A stretch of DNA of 52,919 bases from Enhygromyxa salina (GCF_002994615.1 NZ_PVNK01000180.1:1-52919), one strand, 5' to 3'; shown: positions 16,111-25,239, counted from the stretch's first letter. Numbers and translations: made by a program. Notes: generated by a model from the sequence alone, not told the origin.

Positions 16111-18342
16111 ATGACTCACGAATTCTTCGCAACGGTCCCGCACGGGGCCGAGGATCTTCTCGCCGCCGAGCTCGAGAGCCTCGGCGTCTCCGCGCCGCGT
16201 CAGCGCGCTGGCGGTGTCGCCTTCACAGGCTCGCTCGAGCTCGGCTACCGCGCGTGCCTGTGGTCGCGGCTCGCCGGTCGCGTGCTCCTGCGCATCGCCG
16301 AGCTCCCGGCGACCGACGGCGACGCGCTCTACACCGCCGCGCGAGCGATCCGCTGGACCGACCATCTCGGGCCGGGCCGGACCTTTGCGATCTCGGCGGC
16401 TGGACGCGCCGACCCGGACAGCGGCATCGACAACACCCACTTCGCGGCCTTGCGGGTCAAGGACGGCCTCGTCGACGCGCTGCGCGAGCGCTGGGGCAGC
16501 CGGCCCGACGTCGAACTCGACCGCCCCGACCTGCGCCTGCGCCTCCATCTGCGCGGACAGCTGGGCACGCTCAGCGTCGATCTGGCCGGCGAGGGTCTGC
16601 ACCGTCGCGGCTATCGGGTCGCGTCGGTGGCCGCGCCCCTGCGCGAGAACCTCGCGGCCGCGGTGCTGCTGCGGGCCAGCTGGCGCGATCGCCCGGCGTT
16701 CGTCGACCCCATGTGTGGGTCGGCGACGCTTTTGATCGAGGCCGCGTGGATGGCCGCCGACGTCGCGCCCGGCTTGCTGCGCAGGCGCTGGGGGCTCGAG
16801 GGCTGGGCGGGTCACGAGCCCGAGCTGTGGCGGGGCCTGGTCGAGGAGGCCAAGGCCCGGCGCGAGGCCGGGCTCGCCGGGGCGCTCCCGCGGCTGATCG
16901 GCTACGACGCCGAGCCCGACGCGGTCCGGGCCGCGCTCGCGTGCATCGACGCCGCCGGGCTCCGCGGCGTGATCCATGTCGAGAAGCGCCCCCTCGCCGA
17001 GGTCGAGGCCTGCGCGACCCCGGCCACGCCGCCCGCGGGGCTGGTCGTCAGCAACCCGCCCTGGGGCGAGCGCCTCGGCAACCGGCGCGAGCTCGAGTCG
17101 CTCTACGCCGCGCTCGGCCGGCTGATGCGCGAGCGCTTCGCCGAGTGGGACGCCGCGGTCCTGACCGGGGATCCCAGCCTCGGCCGCTCGCTGGGGATCC
17201 GCGCCCGGCGGCGCAACGTGCTTCACGACGGGCCGATCGAGTGCCAGATCCTGCGCCTCGAGATCCCGGCCCCGGCGGGGCCCGAGGCGGGCGAGGGCGC
17301 GGCGGTCGAGCGAGCCCCCCGCGAGCGCAGCGAGGGCATGCGCTCCTTCGCCAACCGCCTGGCCAAGAATCAAAAGAAGCTGCGCAAGTGGGTGCGGCGC
17401 GAGGGCGTGAGCTGCTACCGGATCTACGCCGCGGACATCCCCGAGTACAACTTCGCCGTCGACCTCTACGCGGACGCCGAGCGCGGCCTGACCCACGCCC
17501 ACGTCCAGGAGTACGCGCCGCCGGCGACCGTCGACGAGGCCGCGGCCCGCCACCGCCGCGGCGAGGCGCTCGCGGTCATCCGCGAGGATCTCGGGCTCCC
17601 GCGCGAGCGCGTCCACCTCAAGCGGCGCGAGCGGCAAAAGGGTCGCAAGCAGTATCAAAAGCTCGACGACAGCGGCCGCGAGTTCGTCGTCGCCGAGGGG
17701 CCCGCGCGCTTGTGGGTCAACCTCGACGATTACCTCGACACCGGGCTGTTCCTCGATCACCGCCCGGTCCGCGCGAGGCTGCGCGAGGCCGCGGCTGGCA
17801 AGCAGGTGCTCAACCTCTTTTGTTACACCGCCACCGCCAGCGTCCACGCGGCGCTCGGGCGGGCGACGGCCACGACCAGCGTCGACCTCTCGCGGACCTA
17901 CCTCGAGTGGGGTGCTCGCAACTTCGCGCTCAACGGCTTCGCGTGCGTCGGGCCCGAAGACAAGGAGGGCGGCAGCGGCGGGCGGCGAGGGCGGCCCGCC
18001 CACGAGCTCGTCCGCGCCGACGTGCTCGAGTGGGTCCGCGAGCAGGGCGCGCGGCGCTGGGATCTGATCCTCTGCGACCCGCCGAGCTTCTCCAACTCCA
18101 AGCGCATGTCGGGCACCCTCGACGTCCAGCGCGACCACGTGGAGATCATTCGCCGCTGTGTTCGCTTGCTGCGGCCTCGGGGGCAGCTGTGGTTCTCGAC
18201 CAACCTGCGCAAGTTCGAGCTCGACGAGGGCGGCCTGACCGGGCTGCGCGTCGAGGAGCTCCGCGACACGGTCCCGCCGGACTTCGCCCGGGCCAAGACG
18301 GTCCACCGCTGCTGGGTCATCGCGCGCGACGTCCAGGCCTGA
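16111..18342 (+). CDS. rlmL: Bifunctional 23S rRNA methyltransferase RlmKL
   Basis: 743 aa. The N-terminal half carries a THUMP-type RNA-binding region (about 45-155) and an N2-guanine methyltransferase with VDPMCGSATLLIEAA as SAM site and SNPPWGERLG as catalytic NPPW. The C-terminal half (from about 410) is the RlmK-type N7-guanine methyltransferase with NLFCYTATASVHAA and LILCDPPSF. This fusion modifies G2445 and G2069 (E. coli numbering) of 23S rRNA. ATG 16111 is preferred over an in-frame TTG six bases upstream. It follows the histone gene by 93 bases. Three hairpin-bearing repeats begin 27 bases after its stop and could terminate it. Confidence 0.93.
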   Translation: MTHEFFATVPHGAEDLLAAELESLGVSAPRQRAGGVAFTGSLELGYRACLWSRLAGRVLLRIAELPATDGDALYTAARAIRWTDHLGPGRTFAISAAGRADPDSGIDNTHFAALRVKDGLVDALRERWGSRPDVELDRPDLRLRLHLRGQLGTLSVDLAGEGLHRRGYRVASVAAPLRENLAAAVLLRASWRDRPAFVDPMCGSATLLIEAAWMAADVAPGLLRRRWGLEGWAGHEPELWRGLVEEAKARREAGLAGALPRLIGYDAEPDAVRAALACIDAAGLRGVIHVEKRPLAEVEACATPATPPAGLVVSNPPWGERLGNRRELESLYAALGRLMRERFAEWDAAVLTGDPSLGRSLGIRARRRNVLHDGPIECQILRLEIPAPAGPEAGEGAAVERAPRERSEGMRSFANRLAKNQKKLRKWVRREGVSCYRIYAADIPEYNFAVDLYADAERGLTHAHVQEYAPPATVDEAAARHRRGEALAVIREDLGLPRERVHLKRRERQKGRKQYQKLDDSGREFVVAEGPARLWVNLDDYLDTGLFLDHRPVRARLREAAAGKQVLNLFCYTATASVHAALGRATATTSVDLSRTYLEWGARNFALNGFACVGPEDKEGGSGGRRGRPAHELVRADVLEWVREQGARRWDLILCDPPSFSNSKRMSGTLDVQRDHVEIIRRCVRLLRPRGQLWFSTNLRKFELDEGGLTGLRVEELRDTVPPDFARAKTVHRCWVIARDVQA

Positions 18343-18369
18343 ATCGAGCGCTGCGCGCTCGACTCAGGC

Positions 18370-18639
18370 GTACTCGTCCTTAAGGGGCCTTTCGAAAAGG
18401 CCCCTCGCTGCGGCGGCGAAGCCCCCTCCGCTCACCCCAAACGCTCGCCTCGCGGCTCGTACTCGTCTTCTTCAAGGGGCCTTTCAAAAAGGCCCCTCGC
18501 TGCGGCGGCGAAGCCCCCTCCGCTCACCCCAAACGCTCGCCTTTCGGCGAGTACTGGTCTTCAAGGGGCCTTTCAAAAAGGCCCCTCGCTGCGGCGGCGA
18601 AGCCCCCTCCGCTCACCCCAAACGCTCGCCTTTCGGCTC
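18370..18639 (+). repeat. Three tandem 89-92 bp hairpin repeats
   Basis: Units at 18370-18458, 18459-18550 and 18551-18639 are nearly identical. Each contains the hairpin AGGGGCCTTTC(G/A)AAAAGGCCCCT, followed by CGCTGCGGCGGCGAAGCCCC and CACCCCAAACGCTCGCCT. The units differ mainly at the junctions (CTCGCGGCTC, CTTTCGGCGA, CTTTCGGCTC). A single diverged copy lies inverted at 3644-3732. They sit after rlmKL and before the duplicated secreted-protein gene, and may act as terminators or as dispersed palindromic units. Confidence 0.9.
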
Positions 18640-18641
18640 GT

Positions 18642-18688
18642 AGGCCTAAATCATTCAGCTTCTTGGATTCAGCGCTTGATTTAGGCCT
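18642..18688. terminator. 12-bp inverted repeat hairpin
   Basis: AGGCCTAAATCA (18642-18653) is perfectly complementary to TGATTTAGGCCT (18677-18688), with a 23-base loop. It directly follows the last 90-bp repeat unit and is AT-richer than its surroundings. It could be a terminator stem or the edge of a mobile element. Confidence 0.55.
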
Positions 18689-18698
18689 GGGCGAGCCG

Positions 18699-19101
18699 TC
18701 ACGAACTGGTGGCGCGCTCGCAGGAGCTCAGGGCGCGGCGCGGCGCGGCGAGGCGGGCGGGCGTGGAGGCGGCGCCGCGACGGCCTCGGCGCGACTGGAG
18801 TTGCTTCGCGCTGGGGGGACGCTTCGGTGCAGTTGTTGCGGCAGCGAGGGGCGTGAATCGAGCTAGCGTGGAGCCATGACGTTGAAGGCCTCGCTCATGG
18901 CCATCATGGGATTGGCGGTCGTGACGACTTGCGACGGTTCATCGTCGGTGTCGCTGACCTCAGCGGCTTGTGGAGATGGGGTCGTGGAGGGGCTGGAGGC
19001 GTGCGACGACGCGAACACCCAAGACGGCGACGGCTGCAGCGCGGCTTGTGAACACGAGCATGTGACGCCGGCTTGCGTGAAGATCGTCGAGGCTCCCGAG
19101 C
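18699..19101 (+). repeat. Duplicated segment, copy 1 (with 27333-27749)
   Basis: From TCACGAACTGGTGGCG onward this stretch is almost identical to 27333-27749, apart from small length differences in a GGCGCGGCG run. It includes about 177-190 bases of upstream region and the first 76 codons of the secreted-protein gene, with one clear amino-acid change (Gly12 versus Ala12). Beyond that the two genes remain homologous but diverge strongly. Confidence 0.9.
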
Positions 19102-20180
19102 TGCGCCAAGGCGGAATGCTCGCGACCGATGATGGGCTGATCTTGGTTGGCGGCGACAAGAGGTTGTCGAGCTCGATCCCGTATACCCATCATGGCTGGA
19201 TCGGAGCGTTCGACACCGAGGGTAAGGAGCTGTGGACGCTCGACCTCGGCGAAGGGTACTTCGGTGGCTCGATCATCGAGACGGGCGACGGTTTCCGCGC
19301 TGTCGTCCACGCGCCGCTGCTCATGTTCGACATCGACGACGCGATCCTCAGCTTCGACGCGGCGGGAACGGTCAGCGGCTCGGTCTCGCTGACGGGGGCG
19401 GAGGGCTTCCCTCGCGCGATACTCGAGACCGAGGCCGGCCTGCTGCTGGGCGGTGCGGGTGGGGTCGACGAAGATCTCTGGCTTGGCCGCCTGAGCACGA
19501 GCGGAGAGCTGGCGACGGTCATGACCGAGGACTACGCGGGGCTGTACGACATCTTCATCGACCTCGAGCGCAGCGACGACGCGATCGGGGCGCTCGCGCT
19601 CGTCGGGACCGTCGACGAGTCCGACGGCGACGTCATCGTGCCGAGCACCGAGGCCACGCTGCTCGTCGAATACGATCAACACGGCGCCGAGCTGCGCCGC
19701 ACGCTGCTGTCCGAGAGCGACGAGGTGTCGCTGGTGGGCTCCGATCTGGCCGTGACCGACGATGGCACCTGGATCATCGCCGGGATGCGCTACTCGCCGA
19801 CCTTTGCGCTCCCCGGCACCTGGGGATGGGCGGCGGCGGTTCGGGACGGCGAGGTGCTGTGGATGCACGAGGCGCCCGACTCGACGCCGCTGGCGGAGGG
19901 CTTCGAGTTCGCAGCCTATGACGCCGTGGCTGTGACGGAGCAGGTCCAGCTGCTCGGCGGGGCCGCGCTGGGTTTCGACGACCATGACGTCGTCCGCCTG
20001 GGCGTGGGGATCGACGCCGCCGACGGCAGCGTCTTGTGGCAGGATACAGGCGAGGTGATCGGCGGCGCGCTCGACAGGTATGTGTCCGCCAGCACCACGG
20101 CCGACGGGACGACCTGGCTGTTGGGTACGACCTCCCACACGAATTGGGTCGAGCAATGGCTATGCAGTACGCAGCGCTGA
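18876..20180 (+). CDS. Secreted Cys-rich-repeat protein with propeller-like domain, copy 1
   Basis: 434 aa. A hydrophobic N-terminus (MTLKASLMAIMGLAVVTTC) acts as an export signal, with a weak lipobox. Residues about 32-64 form one myxobacterial Cys-rich repeat (CGDGVVEGLEACDDANTQ, then DGDGCSAAC). The rest reads as a beta-propeller of PQQ-like or kelch-like blades (GWIGAFDTEGKELWTLDLG, EDLWLGRLSTSGEL, repeats ending in WIIAGMRY). This fits a secreted surface or recognition protein. The paralogue at 27524 shares a nearly identical N-terminus. The stop overlaps the start of the next gene (TGATG). Confidence 0.8.
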   Translation: MTLKASLMAIMGLAVVTTCDGSSSVSLTSAACGDGVVEGLEACDDANTQDGDGCSAACEHEHVTPACVKIVEAPELRQGGMLATDDGLILVGGDKRLSSSIPYTHHGWIGAFDTEGKELWTLDLGEGYFGGSIIETGDGFRAVVHAPLLMFDIDDAILSFDAAGTVSGSVSLTGAEGFPRAILETEAGLLLGGAGGVDEDLWLGRLSTSGELATVMTEDYAGLYDIFIDLERSDDAIGALALVGTVDESDGDVIVPSTEATLLVEYDQHGAELRRTLLSESDEVSLVGSDLAVTDDGTWIIAGMRYSPTFALPGTWGWAAAVRDGEVLWMHEAPDSTPLAEGFEFAAYDAVAVTEQVQLLGGAALGFDDHDVVRLGVGIDAADGSVLWQDTGEVIGGALDRYVSASTTADGTTWLLGTTSHTNWVEQWLCSTQR

Positions 20181-20596
20181 TGCGAGCGCTCGCCGTGGGC
20201 TCGCCACTCGCGCTTGCCGTGGCGCTGGCGACCCTCGCGTCAACGCCAGCCCAGGCGTACTGTGTGTCGTCGCAGTCTGCGACGAGGATCGCGGCCTACT
20301 TTCCGTCGTTGCGGGTTCCCGTCTTCAAGCCGCTGGTCACGGTGGACCCGAGTCGCCGGGTGCTGTTTGCGACTCTCGCCGATGACGGCGGCGTCCTCGA
20401 GCCGCCCTCGCCCGTGGATCCGGGCCCGCTCGGCGTCACCGCGGGCAGCCCCGCCGTCGCGCTCGGGAGCGAGGGCGTCGCCGCGGCCCTCGCCGAGCAG
20501 GGCCTCGACGCGCCCGTCGACGTCTACCTCGGCGAGGAGACCCTCGACGAGATGTGCCTCGGGGTGTTCGGGATCGCCTACTCGATCGTGCCCTGA
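20180..20596 (+). CDS. Small secreted protein with GEETLDEMC C-terminus
   Basis: 138 aa from ATG 20180, which overlaps the previous stop (TGATG), so the gene is translationally coupled. A signal peptide ends in ASTPAQA. The mature part has an SPPVDPGP-type linker and ends with YLGEETLDEMCLGVFGIAYS. That ending closely matches the C-terminus of the Cu-monooxygenase-like protein at 31508 (FMGEASLDEMCLLIFGLA), although the rest of the domain is absent. The function is unknown. It may be a processed partner of the upstream propeller protein. Confidence 0.7.
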   Translation: MRALAVGSPLALAVALATLASTPAQAYCVSSQSATRIAAYFPSLRVPVFKPLVTVDPSRRVLFATLADDGGVLEPPSPVDPGPLGVTAGSPAVALGSEGVAAALAEQGLDAPVDVYLGEETLDEMCLGVFGIAYSIVP

Positions 20597-21115
20597 TCAT
20601 GCTCGGCACCCTGGCTCGACCGACTCGAGCTTGCTGAAGGGCTCCTGGCAGCCGGCGAGGTCGGTCTCGATCGCCCAGATCTCCTCGAACACGGACACGA
20701 TACCCTCGAATAGGCAAAAGGGCGCGAAGCTGACGCTGTCCTCGCCGACCCACATGGTCACGGTTCCGGAGGCGTCCGCAGCCTCACACAGGCCCATGTA
20801 GTTGACCGGCACGGTGTCGTCGAGGTCCGCGGTTGCGAGCTCGGTGTCGAGGGCGGCGGCGGACTCGGGCGTGAGCGTGCCACGGTTCTCCCACGAGAAC
20901 ACGCCGTCAACGTCCAGGCACTGGTATTGGACCTCGCGGCCATCACGGTACAGATGCGAGCGAGCGCAGGCGGGCGAAGCCCAGGTCCCCTCGATGCGCA
21001 GGAGCTCGTCGCCGATCGGATCGGGGCGCTGCGGGGTGGGGTCTTCGTCCGGTGGGGCGGGGCAGGCGGCGATCATGAGGGTGATCGCCAGGAGGGTCTC
21101 GATGTTACTCGGCAC
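20597..21115 (-). CDS. Putative lipoprotein (172 aa), third gene of protease operon
   Basis: The start is GTG at 21115, overlapping the last 11 bases of the gene upstream. The N-terminus MPSNIETLLAITLMIAAC ends in a convincing lipobox, followed by a Pro/Asp-rich linker. The globular part holds five Cys residues (PACARSHLY, YQCLDVDG, GLCEAADA, PFCLFEG, AGCQEPF and an end CRA) that may form disulfides. No family is recognised. Its stop abuts that of the convergent gene ending at 20596. Confidence 0.75.
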   Translation of the reverse strand: MPSNIETLLAITLMIAACPAPPDEDPTPQRPDPIGDELLRIEGTWASPACARSHLYRDGREVQYQCLDVDGVFSWENRGTLTPESAAALDTELATADLDDTVPVNYMGLCEAADASGTVTMWVGEDSVSFAPFCLFEGIVSVFEEIWAIETDLAGCQEPFSKLESVEPGCRA

Positions 21116-21470
21116 AGCAGCACCTCACGGTGTTGGAGAATAGCCAATCGATCGGGGCCTCGCATGTGGTAGCGACAAAGGCCCCGCTCGAAGGGTCGGC
21201 GCAGACCGCCTCCGCGTCGAGGGCGAGGACCTGGGTCGCCATGTCGCAGGGCTCGGGATCGCAAAACTCCGGCTCGGCGGGGCAGCCGTTTGCGACGCAC
21301 TGCATGCCTTGCGTCGCGCAGAGCTCGGCGCAGGTCTGGACCTCGTCCTTCATCGCGCAGGGCGACCACTCGGGCATCCCGTCTGCGATGTCGTCCCCGT
21401 CGTTGGCTTGGCGAGCGCCGCAGCTCGCCAGGAGTACGGACGACACGAGCAACGCCATCATCCGCCGCAT
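21105..21470 (-). CDS. Cys-rich lipoprotein (121 aa)
   Basis: ATG 21470 lies inside the stop codon of the protease gene (TGATG on the minus strand). The N-terminus MRRMMALLVSSVLLASC is a clear lipoprotein signal. The mature protein is dense in Cys (SPCAMKDEVQTCAELCATQG, CVANGCPAE, FCDPEPCDM and a terminal CCCAE), like extracellular disulfide-stabilised proteins of myxobacteria. The start/stop overlaps on both sides indicate a three-gene operon with the metzincin upstream. A role as inhibitor, chaperone or partner of that protease is inferred from position only. Confidence 0.75.
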   Translation of the reverse strand: MRRMMALLVSSVLLASCGARQANDGDDIADGMPEWSPCAMKDEVQTCAELCATQGMQCVANGCPAEPEFCDPEPCDMATQVLALDAEAVCADPSSGAFVATTCEAPIDWLFSNTVRCCCAE

Positions 21471-23686
21471 CAGTAGCCCCCCGCGCTGACTCCGATCGGG
21501 TAGGCGCCCTTCGGAGTGGGGAGCTGCTCGCCGCAGGAGAATGTCCGGTCTTCTGGCACGCACCGCCACACGGGACTCGGGTTGCCCGGAGCGACCGGGT
21601 CATACCAGAGGATATCCGTGCAGCCGTCGCCGTCGAGATCCTCCGCGTAGGGCACATAGTCGCCGACGACCTCGAAGGGATGCGCCTCGACGCTGGGCCC
21701 ATCGAAGTACCACAGCCAGCTCGACCCACCGGCCAGCTCGGCCGCAGGCCGGTACCAGAGGATGTCGTCGTCGGCGTCGCCGTCGAAGTCGCCCACGACT
21801 GGATGGTACTCCCCGTCGACAGCGAACTCGTAGCTGTCGAAGTTGATCACGACTTGATTGCTGTCCGAGAGCCACAGCCAGTCGGCCGAAGAACCGGGCG
21901 CATACCAGAACAGATCCGTGCGGTTGTCCCCGTCGAAGTTGCCCACGATCGGCAGGTACTCGGTGCCTTCGATGACGCCCAGCAACTCCACGGAGCTGGG
22001 CCCGGACTTCAGGACCGAGAGCTCTGGGTTGAAGATCCAGGTGTCGGTCGTCGCGCTCCTCGGCTCGAACCAGATGATGTCTGTGGCGTGTGTGCGGCTG
22101 CGGAAGTGACCCGTGATCGGTATGCGGAATTCGTCCTGGTCGACATCCGCGTCTAGCGTCTGATGCCCGCCGCTCTCGTCGAAGGCCCACAGCTGTTCGC
22201 CCGCGGGCCCCGGCCGATACCAGAGCAGCTGGTCCCGTGTCCCCTCGTAGGCGAAGTTCCCAGCAACCGGAATCGCGCGCTCGGGGGCCGGGGCCTCGAC
22301 GCGCTCGAAGCCCTGGGTCCCCTCGTGGCTGCGGTTGCGCAACAGGACGTCGGCCGCCCCGTCGGGGCTGTACATGAACACGTCGAGCGCGTCCGACCCG
22401 CCCGCGAACTGGCCCACGACGGGATGCCAGTGCCCGCCGGAGTCACTGAGCGCGCACGGAGGGGCACCACCCAGGCAGCGCTCGACGGACTCGAACGCGA
22501 GCGAGCCAGGCTGCTGTGCGTCGAAGCGCCACTCGAGCAGTCGGTCGGGGAAGGGCAGGTACCAGAGCACGCCAGGACGATCGTCGCCTGCCCACAGACG
22601 CCGATCGCGGCCGCCGGTCTGCGGTGCCATGTCCCGGACTCTGCGCTCGGCCCAGTTGAACGTGTAATACGCGCCCAACATGTCGCGCGGGCTGATGCCG
22701 TCGGAGTCCTCGGACCCCACGCACTCGTCGTAGCCCATCACCGACCAGGGGTCCGGTGCCGTCAGGATCCGCTCGGGGGATACCGGGTCGAAGGGATCGT
22801 TGGCCCCACAGTTGGGATGGGGTTCTTCGCCTTGGCTCCAGCGGAGGTGCTCGTGGTCCAGGCCGAGGATGTGGCCGCTCTCGTGTCCGGCGTAGTAGGG
22901 GATCCGAGCCTTTGCGGCTGCGAGGAATTGCCAGGCGATGCACAGCACGCGATCGTAGCCTTCAGGATTTTGGGATGAGCCGGCGTCGGGATCGAACTCG
23001 GTCTCGCCGCCGGCGTTGGTCAGGCCCTGGTAGGTGGGGTTGCAGCCGCCAGTCTGGGCCCGGAACCACACATGTTCCAGCGCGGTGTCGCACATCCCTC
23101 CGCTCGGGCTCAGGCGATCGTCGAGCGGGGCGAGGTGGACAAAGTTCATCCGGCTGTGGCGCTCCCAAACCCGGAGCGCCCGTTCGAGTTCTTCACGGAA
23201 CAGCAGGTAGCGCTCGAGATTGGTTGCGTCGTGTTCCTCGTCGAGCGCGCCGGTCGGGAAGATGTTCCCCAGGCACCAGGATACGGCCAGGTTGCGGCCG
23301 GTCGACAGCACGGCGGCCTCGGAGATGAGCGTCGCCCGGAGGCTGTCGTCGTCCGTAGCGGGGGAAGCTGGGCCGGAGGTTGGGGTGTTGATCGCTTTGT
23401 GGGCGTGCCAGCGGCCGCGCTGGGGTGTCGCCTCCGGGGTGGAGAAGGCCTCGGAGAATGGCTTGGCGTCGTCCGAGGCATCGTTCCACCAGCCTTCCCA
23501 TGCTTCGTCGCAACCGGGTCCGTCGGGGCCGGGATCGCCTGCGCTGTCGGCCCCGCCTTCCTCGGCGCCAGTCTCGGCGGTGCCTTGGCTGGTGGAGCCG
23601 TCGCTGGCTGAATTATCGCCGCAACCCAGGTTTGGATATGCGCACAGCAAAGCCAGCGCGGGCCACCCTGGGACTCTGTCAGCCAT
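21470..23686 (-). CDS. Metzincin-type metalloprotease with FG-GAP/VCBS-like repeats
   Basis: 738 aa. The N-terminus is hydrophobic with a possible lipobox at LGC. A Thr/Ser/Glu/Gly-rich linker precedes a protease domain with the zinc signature HESGHILGLDH (His268, Glu269, His272, His278) and the Met-turn PWSVMGYD (about 313-320), so all catalytic elements of a metzincin are present. From about residue 345 the protein carries several repeats of the type VVGDFDGD...DILWYRP, the Ca-binding beta-propeller FG-GAP/VCBS pattern. It is presumably exported and cleaves extracellular protein, as fits a predatory bacterium. It heads an operon with two small lipoproteins. Confidence 0.88.
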   Translation of the reverse strand: MADRVPGWPALALLCAYPNLGCGDNSASDGSTSQGTAETGAEEGGADSAGDPGPDGPGCDEAWEGWWNDASDDAKPFSEAFSTPEATPQRGRWHAHKAINTPTSGPASPATDDDSLRATLISEAAVLSTGRNLAVSWCLGNIFPTGALDEEHDATNLERYLLFREELERALRVWERHSRMNFVHLAPLDDRLSPSGGMCDTALEHVWFRAQTGGCNPTYQGLTNAGGETEFDPDAGSSQNPEGYDRVLCIAWQFLAAAKARIPYYAGHESGHILGLDHEHLRWSQGEEPHPNCGANDPFDPVSPERILTAPDPWSVMGYDECVGSEDSDGISPRDMLGAYYTFNWAERRVRDMAPQTGGRDRRLWAGDDRPGVLWYLPFPDRLLEWRFDAQQPGSLAFESVERCLGGAPPCALSDSGGHWHPVVGQFAGGSDALDVFMYSPDGAADVLLRNRSHEGTQGFERVEAPAPERAIPVAGNFAYEGTRDQLLWYRPGPAGEQLWAFDESGGHQTLDADVDQDEFRIPITGHFRSRTHATDIIWFEPRSATTDTWIFNPELSVLKSGPSSVELLGVIEGTEYLPIVGNFDGDNRTDLFWYAPGSSADWLWLSDSNQVVINFDSYEFAVDGEYHPVVGDFDGDADDDILWYRPAAELAGGSSWLWYFDGPSVEAHPFEVVGDYVPYAEDLDGDGCTDILWYDPVAPGNPSPVWRCVPEDRTFSCGEQLPTPKGAYPIGVSAGGY

Positions 23687-23944
23687 TGTGGCGAAGGTAC
23701 CAAAAAAATGACCGCGGGGTGGACCGCAGAATATTCGTCAGGTCTATGTGCTGCGAGCGGCCGACGCCGCAGCCGGCTCACCGGGAGCCCACAGGGCCGA
23801 AAACCCGAGGAGCGAGGGCCCCTGCGTGCACGGAGCACCCCCAGCAGTCTCCGGCCGAAATCTGTCCCCGGGCAATCCCTAGCAAGTAACTATCTATGAC
23901 CCCCCTGGCCGCCCTGCACTTTGCCTCGCACGGCCGCAAGGCGC
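23687..23944. other. Intergenic, no gene seen
   Basis: This stretch lies upstream of the protease gene. Short frames exist but none has a ribosome site or codon bias. It contains an A-rich run near 23700-23708 and probably the protease promoter. No repeat is seen in it. Confidence 0.5.
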
Positions 23945-24067
23945 CTAGCAGCCCGGGGTGCAATGCATCGTGTCGCCTCGCGCCGGAATTTTCGCCGAGG
24001 GCGCGAAGCCAAAACGCCGCTGTGCCGGGCGTACTGCAAGTTTTGGCGACAAAGCCCTCGGCGAAAA
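23945..24067. repeat. Composite palindromic element: CTAG repeat plus 79-bp inverted-repeat unit
   Basis: 23945-23966 is a variant of the CTAG palindrome family (CTAGCAGCCCGGGGTGCAAT and two more bases). At 23989-24067 a 79-bp unit is bounded by perfect 14-bp inverted repeats, TTTTCGCCGAGGGC (23989-24002) and GCCCTCGGCGAAAA (24054-24067), around a 51-base core that itself folds (GCCAAAAC with GTTTTGGC). The same composite is at 52809-52919, with the core reversed. It abuts the truncated end of the IS91-like transposase gene. Confidence 0.85.
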
Positions 24068-25239
24068 GGCCAACCCGGCTCGGCTATGGCATCGAACACC
24101 AGACGCAGCTGCGCGGGCTCGGGCTCCTCACTGGGGGCCAGCAACCACCTCGGCGCGAGCCTTCGCCCGAGCCGCGAGCACGCCGTGGTAGCGAACCATA
24201 TTGAAGTGCGGCGGCGGGATCAGTGCGACCCGTCGCGCGATGAAGTCCAGCGGGTCGAGGACAACTGCATGCGCTCCACTCCGCCACGCGCGCTTGAAGC
24301 GAACCAGCACCCGCCCGGCCGGGGTCAGTTCGAGGCGCTCTCGAGCGATCGGGGGTCGGGCCACGTAACGGGACAACCGCTCCAGGCGTCCGCGGTCACG
24401 GGCCCCGATTGTTCGGCGCCGACGTGGACGTTGACCCCGCCCACCTCCGCAAGGCCCTCGTCCGCTGAGCTCAGCTCACGCACCGGATGCACGAGCTTGC
24501 GCGTCCGCTCACCTGGCGCGGCGCCGAGGAGCTGCCGGTCGCTCAGCGACGCGCTGTAGCACGACGCGAGCGCGGGCTGCTCGAGGCTGAGCTCGTCCTC
24601 GCCGGTATCACAGCCCTCGAGCGAGCGGCCGTGGCGGGCCATCACTCGAGCGAGGGCCTCGTACGTCCAGCGCGCGACTTCGACGAGCTCCTCGGCGTTC
24701 GGCTTGCGGAGCTCGTGGAAGCGAAGCCCGCCCTCGGCCTCGCGGACGTACACCCCGTCGAGGACAAGGCAGTGGAAGTGCACGTTCAGGCGCAGCGAGG
24801 AGTCCGCGCGCTGGATGAAGGTCAGCCCGCCGACCTGCGCGTCCTCGACCGAGCGCAGGCCCAGTTCCCGCTTGGCCCGCCACCGAAGCGAACGACGCAC
24901 GGCGCCGATGAACGCCGCAAGCACGTCCGAGCACAGCCTCTTGTCGTAGCCCATCGCGTAGCGCAGGCGCCACGGGAGCGAGCACACCCATTGCCGCGCA
25001 GGGACCTCCGGCAAAAGCTCGTCGACGAGGTGCGCGGCGACGTCGGACATGCGCCGGCCGAGGCAGGAGGGGCAAAATCCGCGGCGCTTGCAAGAGAACG
25101 CCACGACCCGCGAGTGCCCACAGCGCCGACAAGAAAAGTGAGCGAGGTCGTGCTCGAGCAGGCCGCAGCGCAGGTAGGCGTCGAACTCGTCGACGACGAT
25201 TCGCAAGGATGCACATGTAGTCCCGGCCGCGTTTGGCAA
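24068..25239 (-). pseudogene. IS91-family transposase, frameshifted and 3'-truncated
   Basis: The main frame (24325-25239, 304 aa) has the N-terminal Cys-rich zinc region (CRRCGHSR, FCPSCLGRR) and the HUH-like relaxase motif (HFHCLVLDG, His154/His156). The frame then changes twice. A G run at about 24402-24405 appears one base short, so the Tyr-bearing part RYVARPPIARERLELTPAGR continues in another frame. A run of five G at about 24136-24140 (four in the other copy) brings in a stop. The end beyond 24068 is replaced by the palindromic element. Both indels are in homopolymers, so sequencing error cannot be excluded. Intact relatives act in rolling-circle transposition. Confidence 0.85.

Noticed and set aside
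16072..18306. A long minus-strand frame opposite rlmKL
   Set aside because: It mirrors the coding strand of a well-recognised methyltransferase and has no start signal or domain.
18370..18639. CRISPR array
   Set aside because: Units are adjacent with no unique spacers, contain a large hairpin, and no cas gene is nearby.
24068..25239. Functional IS91 transposase
   Set aside because: Two frameshifts and loss of the C-terminal end, judged against the second copy; only homopolymer sequencing error could rescue part of it.
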